Positions 16,317 through 24,200 of a DNA stretch of 35,165 nucleotides are shown here, piece after piece. Source of the stretch: a virus; IMG/VR virus record IMGVR_UViG_3300044994_000086, positions 1-35,165 of that record, one strand, 5' to 3'. The notes beneath the pieces were generated by a model. The model was not told the origin of the DNA, did no database searches, and saw only the letters and a list, made by a program, of their open reading frames with translations. The position numbers were made by a program, and so were the translations under genes. Position 1 is the stretch's first letter; every line of letters starts with the position of its first letter.

Positions 16317-17722
16317 TGGCGCAATGGGCAAACTTCCCATGGGACCAGGCGGTGTTTTCCAACGCCGACGAAACCATCCTGCGCGGCGCGCCGGCCGCTG
16401 CGGAAAACGTCTACGCCAACGCGGCAGGAGGGTTCTCCCGCTTTCCGGGCCTGCGGCCATTCGCGCTGCTGCCCGGCCAGGGGCGCGTCACGCTCAAGCG
16501 GTACCGGGACGATCTGGTGGCGGCATGCGAGACGGGGCAGGTCTTTGTCGTTGACCGGAAAGGCGAGGCGACCAATGTGACGGGCACGCCCATTTCGGTC
16601 GGGGAGCGCCCGATCTTCGCTGAGACGGAAGAAGCCCTGATCATCGCGGCCGGCGGGCCGCTCGTGCGCCTCTCCAGCGGGCGCACAACGCTGCTTTCGG
16701 CGGCGGCCCCCTTGTCCACACACGTCGCCTACCTTGATGGATATTTGATCGCACCAGAGAGGTTCACAGGCCGCTTCCGCCACAGCAATGTGGGCGAGCC
16801 CACGGTATGGGAAGATCTGTCGGTGTTCACCGCAGAAGGGAAGCCCGACCCGGTTCTGGCGTGCGTCGTAACGCCTTTCCGCGAGCTTTTGCTGGCGGGT
16901 CCGGAAAGCATTGAACAGTGGGAGACACTGGCGGGCGGCGAAGGACCCTTCTTCCGGCGCTGGACGAACGGCGAGGGCATCGCGCATCCCTACACGCTGG
17001 TCACGGACACCACCGGCACCTACGGCGTAAACCTTCGCGCCGAGTTCACGAGGTTCCAGGCGCAGGTGAGCCGCGAAGCATCCGAGCGCATCGCCCTCTC
17101 GCTGCAAGCGATCGACGACTGGACCGGGGCCTGGGCGGCATCGCTGGCGATCAAGGGGCAGCGGTTTATCATCCTGCAGGCGCCGAACGCCTGGAGCGAA
17201 AGCCACGGCTGCCGCGGGGTCACGTTCCTGCTCGATTACAGGGCTCAGCGGTGGTCGATGCTATGGGGGTACGATCCCGCCACCGGCAATGCCGCGCGCT
17301 GGCCGGGATGGTCAATCGAGTCCTGCTGGGGCCGCACCTACGTCGGCTACGACGGCGGGATTGCAGAGCTGGCGCTCGACGCCTACGACAACCTTTCCCA
17401 GCCCATGCGCTGCGTTCTGCGTTCGGCGCACGTCGATGAGTTCGGGCCGTCGCGCATTGATGATGTGCGCGTGCGACTGCGACGCGGCGTGGGCGACTAT
17501 GGCGCGCGCGAGCCACGGTTTTCGCTGCGGATGCGGCGAGACAATCACGACTGGACGGATTGGGTATGGCGGTCCATGGGCGCGCCCGGTGAGAACGTCC
17601 TAGTGGACCGGCTGGGCGGAATGGGTATCGCCAACACCTGGCAGATGGAGATTGCCTGCAGCGATCCAGTTCCCTTTGAGTTCACCCGCGCGCAGATCCT
17701 TGTGGAGCGCATGGGATGGTGA
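16316..17722 (+). CDS. gp10-like tail hub / DNA-stabilisation protein
   Basis: P22 gp10 attaches under gp4, helps hold the packaged DNA and carries the needle and spikes. This 468-residue protein shows a related layout: an N-terminal segment beginning MAQWANFPWDQAVFSN with SRFPGLRPFALL, followed by repeated beta-propeller-like blades (QVFVVDRKGEATNVTG, HVAYLDGYLIAPERF, ELLLAGPESIEQWETLAGGE). Later come GVTFLLDYRAQRWSMLWGY and WGRTYVGYDGGIAELAL. The C-terminus is beta-rich (VRVRLRRGVG). It begins in the TGATG overlap with tailspike 2 and overlaps the next start by 7 nt. Confidence 0.75.
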   Translation: MAQWANFPWDQAVFSNADETILRGAPAAAENVYANAAGGFSRFPGLRPFALLPGQGRVTLKRYRDDLVAACETGQVFVVDRKGEATNVTGTPISVGERPIFAETEEALIIAAGGPLVRLSSGRTTLLSAAAPLSTHVAYLDGYLIAPERFTGRFRHSNVGEPTVWEDLSVFTAEGKPDPVLACVVTPFRELLLAGPESIEQWETLAGGEGPFFRRWTNGEGIAHPYTLVTDTTGTYGVNLRAEFTRFQAQVSREASERIALSLQAIDDWTGAWAASLAIKGQRFIILQAPNAWSESHGCRGVTFLLDYRAQRWSMLWGYDPATGNAARWPGWSIESCWGRTYVGYDGGIAELALDAYDNLSQPMRCVLRSAHVDEFGPSRIDDVRVRLRRGVGDYGAREPRFSLRMRRDNHDWTDWVWRSMGAPGENVLVDRLGGMGIANTWQMEIACSDPVPFEFTRAQILVERMGW

Positions 17723-18000
17723 GCCAGGGAAAGAACACGCTGCGGCCCCCGCCAAGGCTGACGGGCGAGGCCACGCGTGACATTCGAGACATCCACGCGG
17801 CGCTTTTCGACCTCTATCGCGTGCTGGCCATTGAGGAGCGCGTGCTGACGCGCCTCGCCGCTGCGGAGGCACGGCTGGCGACCATCGCGCAGGTGGCGGT
17901 TCCGCTCACGGCCTCGCCCAGCTACAGCCAAGCCGAAGCGCAAGCGGTGCTCGCGAGCATCCTCGATATCGTTCAGGCGGCAGGAGCCGACACGCCATGA
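17716..18000 (+). CDS. Small helical phage protein (94 aa)
   Basis: ATG 17716 overlaps the end of the gp10-like gene by 7 nt. The central stretch (RDIRDIHAALFDLYRVLAIE to RLAAAEARLATIAQ) is strongly helical and likely forms a coiled coil, with a second helix near the C-terminus. The place after gp10 is where P22 carries its needle gene, but the length is far below that of a needle and no trimeric needle pattern is seen. A small tail-assembly protein is possible. The family is not recognised. Confidence 0.65.
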   Translation: MVSQGKNTLRPPPRLTGEATRDIRDIHAALFDLYRVLAIEERVLTRLAAAEARLATIAQVAVPLTASPSYSQAEAQAVLASILDIVQAAGADTP

Positions 18001-18356
18001 TTCCGAACCCCTACAACGACGGCGAGCAACCCATCAGCGCCATGCGGCGGCCCTACGGCGCAGAGCAGACGCTCGACAAGATGCCGCCCTTGGGCAGCGG
18101 GGCACCGCCAGGGGCGGCGGCCTTGCAGCGTCTCGACCAACTTCCGCCCGAAATGCGGGCGGCAGTGGTCAGCGTCCTGGGCAGCGACCCCATGGTGGCA
18201 AGCGCCCTGCTTGCGGTTTTGGGTGACGAGTTCGCCAAACTGGTGCAGCGTTCGATGGCCGAGTACGCGCAGATGCAGGCGGAGTCGATGCCGCCGGCTG
18301 GCCCGTCCGGCGCTTCGGGCGGGGCGGCGGCGATCCAGGCCCCGAGGGGAGTCTAG
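17997..18356 (+). CDS. Hypothetical phage protein (119 aa)
   Basis: ATG 17997 overlaps the stop of the previous gene (ATGA). The N-terminal 35 residues are Pro/Gly-rich and polar. The middle is helical (QRLDQLPPEMRAAVVSVLGS, then MVASALLAVLGDEFAKLVQR) and the end is Gly/Ala/Pro-rich. Neither of the moderately hydrophobic helices is clearly membrane-spanning. It lies directly before the ejection-protein genes, so a small internal virion or assembly protein is plausible. No family is recognised. Confidence 0.65.
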   Translation: MIPNPYNDGEQPISAMRRPYGAEQTLDKMPPLGSGAPPGAAALQRLDQLPPEMRAAVVSVLGSDPMVASALLAVLGDEFAKLVQRSMAEYAQMQAESMPPAGPSGASGGAAAIQAPRGV

Positions 18357-18359
18357 CTC

Positions 18360-19304
18360 ATGCTGGGTGCGATCATCTCCGGCGTTTCGTCCATCGCAGG
18401 CGCCGCGCTTGGCGCGCGCGCCAACAAGAAAGCCGCGCGCAAAGCAGGCCAGGCCGCCTACGCTGCGGCCAACGAGCGCAACAGCGGCATCCAGCAGGCG
18501 GCCGACACCACGAGCGCGGCGATCATGGAAGCCGCAAACCAACGCATCAGCGGCGTGCAGCGCGGCACGGACGAATACCTTCAGTACCAGGATTGGGCGC
18601 GCAGCGAATACCGGAACGGGCTTGAGCGCGGCATCGCAGCCATCCGGCAGGGGACGCAGCGCCTGGAGGAACTTACCGCCGAAGCGCGCAACGCGCCGGC
18701 GGAGTTTTCCAACCAGTACTATCGCCTGGGCCTGACGCCGAACCAGACCATCGCGCGCGATGATCTGCTGCGGCGCAGCCGCCAGAGCATCGCCGCATCC
18801 GGTCTGCGCGGCGCCGGCCGCGCGGGCGCGGCCGCCATTCTCGACGCAGATCGGCGCTTTCTGGCGCAGGCGGCGGAAAACAACACCATGCTGAACCGGC
18901 AGCAGGAGGCGCAGAACATCGGCTACCGGCAGCAGGCGGCCTTGCGTCGCGACAACGCCAACCTGACGCTGGGCAATGCGACGCGCCAGGACGCGGCGCA
19001 GCAGGCCAACCTTCAACAGTGGGCCAGCGGGAACATCGCAAACAACCTGTCGCAGAGCGGCCAGATGGCAGGGCGTGGCGCGGAAATGATCGGGCGCTTG
19101 CGCGGGGAGGCGATCGAGGGCGTCGGCTCGGTGCGGGGCGCGGCCCAGCAGCAGACGAGCAACAACCGCGCCAGCGCCATGGAGGTTGCGGGGGGAGCCA
19201 ACACCAACGCGTCCCAAGCCAATGCGGCGCTGTGGGGCAACACCATCGGCAACATCGCGGCAGTGGGCCGCGCGATGGCAGACCGATGGAGCCAGGATGT
19301 GTGA
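18360..19304 (+). CDS. Internal virion / ejection protein 1 (putative)
   Basis: Podoviruses store a few proteins inside the head and inject them to build a channel through the cell envelope. This 314-residue product has the usual traits of the smaller one. It has a short Gly/Ala-rich hydrophobic N-terminus (MLGAIISGVSSIAGAALGA) followed by a basic stretch, then a long Gln/Ala/Asn/Arg-rich helical body (RQEA-, QQAA-like segments) without cysteines or enzyme motifs. It lies directly before two larger probable ejected proteins. The assignment rests on composition and order rather than on a named domain. Confidence 0.7.
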   Translation: MLGAIISGVSSIAGAALGARANKKAARKAGQAAYAAANERNSGIQQAADTTSAAIMEAANQRISGVQRGTDEYLQYQDWARSEYRNGLERGIAAIRQGTQRLEELTAEARNAPAEFSNQYYRLGLTPNQTIARDDLLRRSRQSIAASGLRGAGRAGAAAILDADRRFLAQAAENNTMLNRQQEAQNIGYRQQAALRRDNANLTLGNATRQDAAQQANLQQWASGNIANNLSQSGQMAGRGAEMIGRLRGEAIEGVGSVRGAAQQQTSNNRASAMEVAGGANTNASQANAALWGNTIGNIAAVGRAMADRWSQDV

Positions 19305-19307
19305 GCC

Positions 19308-21290
19308 ATGAGCGGAGCCATGTTCATCACGCAGAACCCGGTTCTCGGCGGCTACGAGCGCATGAGTTCCATGCTTGAGGAGCAGCGCCGGATTGAGGAA
19401 GCCCGCGCGGTGGACGCCGCCATCCGCCGCGGGCTGCGCCGAATGGAGAAGAGCCGCCAAGGCGCCAGCGCCGCAGACGGAATCGCGCCGCTGGGAGGCG
19501 TGGCGCAAGCGGCGGCGGCTGCGCCACCCGTGACGACAGAGCCGGGGGCGGAGGTTGCCGCGCCCGAAGCGGCGCCGGCGAGCCCCGAGTGGCCGGACGA
19601 GGTTGTGCTGACGAGTGACACCCAGCCGGCGCAGATCCCGCCGGGCCGGCGCGGCTCGACTCCGGCCATGCGAGATCTCACGGAGAGCATCGCCCGGCAG
19701 CGCCGGGCCTTGCTGGACGACCCCAATCTGACCCCCGAGGAACTTGACGCGCGGTTGCGCGAACTTGGGCAGAGGTTCATGGTCGAGGCCCCGCGCCGCG
19801 CCGCCATGGATGACGGCGGCGTGAGCAACCCCGCCCATGTGCGGTCTGGCGCCGCGCAGGTTCTTCCCCGCCCGCAACCCGGCGCGCCGCCGCCTAGCGC
19901 GCCGCCGCCTAGCGCGCAGCCTTCTCGCGCCGCCCTCCGGCCGGCGCTCGCCTCGCCCAGCGGCAACGACTTCGCCCCGCTGCTGCAGGAACTAGCGGCG
20001 GTGCCAGGCGGCGGTGCGGCCGCCATGCAAATCATGCTCCGCGGCCAAGCCGCCGAGCGCGAGCGCGTGCGCCAAATCGAGCGGGCGGAGACACTGGCGC
20101 TGCAAGCGTTGGGCCGCGGCGACATGCAGACGTTTCATCACTTCGCACCCCGCGCGGGCATCCAGCTTCCGCCCGAGGTGATCGCCAACGCCGAAGCGCG
20201 CGCGCGGCTCGCGGCGGCGGGCTTGCTCGCCCAGCGGCACTACCGCGGCAACGAGGAGCAGGCGCAGCGGTTCATCGAAACCTACATGCGGACGGGCAAC
20301 GTGCTGGAGGCGCTGCGCGCGGCCGGCGCCCCGCAACAGCGCGACGCGCTATGGTCGCCTCAATGGGTGCAGCGCGACGGGAAGGAAATCCTTGAGTTCT
20401 TCAACCCGCGAAATCCCAGTGAGCGCATCACACCATTGGGACCAGATGGCCAGCCAATCCAGCGCGCTCCCCAAGGCGGCAACCAGACTACGCGCTACGA
20501 GCGCATCATCGTTCAGACGCCGGAAGGCCCGGCCTACGGCGTGCGGGACCGGCAGAACCCCGACGCTCCGGTGCAGATCTTGCGGGACGCAGATGGCAAC
20601 GTCGTTCGGCCAGCGCCGACCGGCGCTTCGGGCGGGCGCATGATGGACCGCCAGTTGCGGCTGCAGATGCTCCGCGAAGCCGGCGTGCCGGAACAGGAAG
20701 CCAACGCGATCGCCGCAGGCATGCGGCCAACCCCCCAGGCGATCGTCCAGGCGTTTACGCGGCTCATGGCCATCGCCGCGCAGAACATCGACCTCGACAC
20801 GCCAGAGCGGCAGCAGGCTTGGGTGAGGCGCACGATGGAGGCATTGTTCGGGCCGGGATGGGACGCGCTGCTGCGCAGCGGCGGCGGCGCCTTGCCAGCG
20901 GCACCAGCCGCGCCCGCGCTACCTCCGGCACCGCAGGACGGCGGCCCCGGCGCTCCGGCAGGGGGCGCCGGCGCCATTCAGCCACGACCACCCGCGCCGC
21001 CAGCGCCGCCGAGCGCCGCGCCGCCAGCGCCGCCGAGCGCCGCGCCGCCAGCGCCGCCGAGCGCCGCGCCGCCAACGGCGCCGAGCGCCGCGCCGCCAAC
21101 GGCGCCGAGCGCCGCGCCGCCAACGGCGCCTACGGCGCCTTCCGCGCCGCCGGGGCCTGCTGCGCGCCCGCCCATCCCAAGCAGGCCGCTGGGCGTTCCG
21201 CCGGGCAGCGCATGGAACCCCGCGCGGCAACAGTGGCGCGATCCCGCCGGCAACCTTTACGACGCCTTCGGCGAGCCGATTCGGATTTGA
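19308..21290 (+). CDS. Internal virion / ejection protein 2, Ala/Pro-rich (putative)
   Basis: The 660-residue product starts 3 nt after the previous gene. The first 200 residues are helical and charged (RRIEEARAVDAAIRRGLRRM) with Pro/Ala linkers. Residues about 220-530 are mostly helical and look globular (RYERIIVQTPEGPAYGVRDR marks a beta part). From residue 563 an eight-residue Ala/Pro repeat runs for six units. A short conserved-looking end contains GSAWNPARQQWRDPAGNLYD. No enzyme motif is visible. The place between the small ejection protein and the giant polyvalent gene suggests a second internal virion protein. Confidence 0.65.
   Translation: MSGAMFITQNPVLGGYERMSSMLEEQRRIEEARAVDAAIRRGLRRMEKSRQGASAADGIAPLGGVAQAAAAAPPVTTEPGAEVAAPEAAPASPEWPDEVVLTSDTQPAQIPPGRRGSTPAMRDLTESIARQRRALLDDPNLTPEELDARLRELGQRFMVEAPRRAAMDDGGVSNPAHVRSGAAQVLPRPQPGAPPPSAPPPSAQPSRAALRPALASPSGNDFAPLLQELAAVPGGGAAAMQIMLRGQAAERERVRQIERAETLALQALGRGDMQTFHHFAPRAGIQLPPEVIANAEARARLAAAGLLAQRHYRGNEEQAQRFIETYMRTGNVLEALRAAGAPQQRDALWSPQWVQRDGKEILEFFNPRNPSERITPLGPDGQPIQRAPQGGNQTTRYERIIVQTPEGPAYGVRDRQNPDAPVQILRDADGNVVRPAPTGASGGRMMDRQLRLQMLREAGVPEQEANAIAAGMRPTPQAIVQAFTRLMAIAAQNIDLDTPERQQAWVRRTMEALFGPGWDALLRSGGGALPAAPAAPALPPAPQDGGPGAPAGGAGAIQPRPPAPPAPPSAAPPAPPSAAPPAPPSAAPPTAPSAAPPTAPSAAPPTAPTAPSAPPGPAARPPIPSRPLGVPPGSAWNPARQQWRDPAGNLYDAFGEPIRI
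20994..21137 (+). repeat. Six-unit 24-bp coding repeat (APPAPPSA/APPTAPSA)
   Basis: Six tandem 24-bp units encode APPAPPSA three times, APPTAPSA twice and APPTAPTA once, in the frame of ejection protein 2. The first three units are nearly identical at DNA level and the next two are a second sub-type, so the array grew by unit duplication. The peptide should be an extended, flexible linker. Confidence 0.85.
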
Positions 21291-21293
21291 CCC

Positions 21294-24200
21294 ATGGCCA
21301 GCATCGCTTCGATCTCTCTGCCCGGCCCCGCTTCGGCGGGCAGCGCCAACGCCCCGGATGAGTGGCTTCTGCCCGACGAGCCGCCCGCGCCCCGCGGCCG
21401 CATCGGCGGCGTCGGTGGTGCGGCCGTCATTGGCTTGCAGCGCCAACTCGGGCCGTTGCCCGGCGGGCACATCGAGCCGCCAGCCCCCGCGCCGCTGCAG
21501 TTCCGCCCGCCGGCCCCGGCGCCTGAGCCGCCGCCGGTGGTCGAACCGGCGGAGCCATCGCAACCGTCGGCAGGCGAGCGCCGCTACGAGGAAATGGGCA
21601 CGCTGGGCAGGATGGGCGAGCAGCTCCGCTCAGGCGTTGAGACGCTGCGCCAAGGCTTCGGGTCCATGCGCCTCAACTTGGCCGTGCAGCGATTGCAGGA
21701 ACTAGATCAGATCGACGCCGCCGGCGACGACTTTGCGAGATTGCCGCCGCGCCTGCAACGCTACGCCGGCAGCGCCATGGCAGAGGAGCGGCAGCGCCAG
21801 CGGGCCGCGGCAGAGGCCCAGCTCGCGGAGGCGCTTGGCGGCATCCTGGCGTCGCAAGCGCGCCAGCGCGATCTCGCGTCCAACCCTCGCGCGCGCGCTC
21901 TTGTGGAAGCGGCCAACGCCGGCAGGTGGGGTGAGGTGTGGTCGCTGCTGCGCGAGGATCCGGCTGGCATCATCCAACAATTCGCGGTGGAAAGCGCCCC
22001 GTCGTCGCTGCTCTCCCTCGGGCCGGCAGCGGCCGGCGCCGTCATCGGCGGACGCGGCTTGGCGGCGGTCGGTGGTGGCATCGGCGGGTTCATGGCTGAA
22101 GCTGGGCCAAGGCTGGTGGAGGGGCTGGGCGAGGCTATGCGGCGCGCGGGCGTGGACACGTCCAACCAGGAGGCCGTCAGCGCATGGATGCGCGCCAACC
22201 CGCAGGCCCTTGAGATCGCGCAGCAAGAGGCTGGCCGTGGCGCCCTTGGGCCAGCAATCGCGGATGCTGTGACGCTCGGCCTCGGCATGGGCCTCCGCCC
22301 CGGCGCTGGCGCCATCCGCAACACCGGCCGGGTGGCCGGCAACGTGGGCGTCGAGATTGCGTCCGAGGCGGCGGGCGAGGCGCTAGGCCAGGTGTTCGAG
22401 AGCGGCAAGGTCGAGAAGCCCGGCGAGGTGTTGGCGGGCGGGCTTGGCGCGGCCCCGCAGGCGGCTGGCTCCACGGCTGTCGGCACGATCATCGAGCTTC
22501 GGAACGGCGCTTCAAGCGCAGCGCCTTCCAGCCCAGGGGCGGAGGCGACGGGCGCCTCGCCAGCGGGCGCGCCGACGCCCGGCATGGTCATCGACGGCCA
22601 AGCCGAGGAAGTGCCTTCCCCGCCCCCTCCCGCGCCCCCGCCGCCGCCCCCTCCCGCGCCCCCGCCGCCGCCCCCTCCCGCGCCCCCGCCGCCGCCTCCT
22701 CCCGCGCCCCCTCCCGCGCCCCCGCCGCCGACCCCTCCCGCGCCCCCGCCGCCGCCTCCTCCCGCGCCCCCTCCCGCGCCCCCGCCGCCGACCCCCAACA
22801 CAGGCCGCCAATCGCTTGAGCAGGCGCTAGCCGACGCCCGCCCCGTGCCGCAGCGCATGGAGGAGGAGCGCGAGGCGCGCGAAGAAGCGGCGCGCCGAGC
22901 CTCCCGCATTGCCGAGATCCAGAACGCGCTTCCGCAGGGCTGGACCGTGGTGGACGAGGACGGGCTGATCAGCGTGCTCGACCCCAACGGCGACTGGCTG
23001 CAGCAGTTCGACGCGCCCCCGCGCGACATGGAGGGCCTGCGGACCCTGCTGGACGAGGTGGAGGAGGCGAACCAGCGCGGCATCCGCGAAGGGCTCTACC
23101 CCTCGCCCGGCGCGCCCGGCCGAGCCGGGGATTTGCAGGAAGGTCCGGGTGACGCGCCCCAAGCAACCAGTAGCCCGACGGAGCTGGCCCCCGAACTGGT
23201 CGAGCGCTTGCGCGCCGTGCGGCAGGGCTATGTCGAGTTGGCCGACGATCGCGCGGGCCTCATCGACGACCTTCTGCAGCAGCGGCCGGACTATGCGGGC
23301 AATCCGCCCTTGCAGATCACGCCCGAGGTGGTGGAGGAGTACGAAGCGGAACTGGAAGCGGCGCGCGCCGAGGAGCTTAGGTCGCGGGCGCGCCAGCGGC
23401 GCGACCGGACCATCCGCACCATGGTCCCCGGCTCGCCTCAGCAGCAGCGCAACCAGGCTGCGGCCTTGGTCCGCCGCGTGCGCCAGGTGGCAGATGGCTA
23501 CCGGCAGATGGGCGACGCGGCCATGTCACGCAGCGTGCGCCGCATCGCCTCTGGAGCGGCCGATGGCGGCGAGCTGACGCAGGCGCAAGTCGAGGCGCTG
23601 GAGGAGGCGCTGGAGAAGGCGCGGGAAAACGCGCAGCAGCGCGATACAGCGCAGCCGGCGGGGCCTGCACTCCAGGACACACCGGGCGCCTCTGCGCCGC
23701 TCGCCAGCACACCCCAAGAGGCGATGCGCCTTCTGCGGGAAAACCCGTTCCGGCATATCCGCCTGCCGAATGGTGGCTACGTCCGGGTTTCCCGCGCACG
23801 CGAGGGGATCTTCCTCGAAGCCTCCGATGGCAACACGACCATCTCGCATGACGATCTCGCCGGCAGCAAGATCAACATGTTGAACCTGGAAGAAGCGGCC
23901 CGCAACGCGCTGGACCGGCTGAACTTCGCGCCCGCAGCCAAGCCCACACTGGCGGCACCGCCCGCAGACGAGGCCGCAGCCCCCGCCCCGTCACAAGCCC
24001 CGGCCCCCAATGTCACAACTCCGGCGCCCACCGCAGGCCCGGCAACGGGTTCCGGGGCGGCAAATGTCACACCCCCCTCTCCCACCGGCACGCCTCGCTC
24101 CGCGCCGACCTCCGATCTTCAGGCCCGCAAGGCGGCGGCCAAGGCCAAGTTCGCCGCCGCCCTCCGCGCCCAGGGCCAGCGCCTCAACGCGGGCATCGAC

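Noticed and set aside
17973-19877. 634-codon minus-strand ORF opposite ejection-protein genes
   Set aside because: No recognisable motif and low-complexity composition; the + strand genes are tightly coupled.
20994-21137. Possible CRISPR array
   Set aside because: Units are contiguous 24-bp coding repeats with no spacers, in frame with a protein gene.
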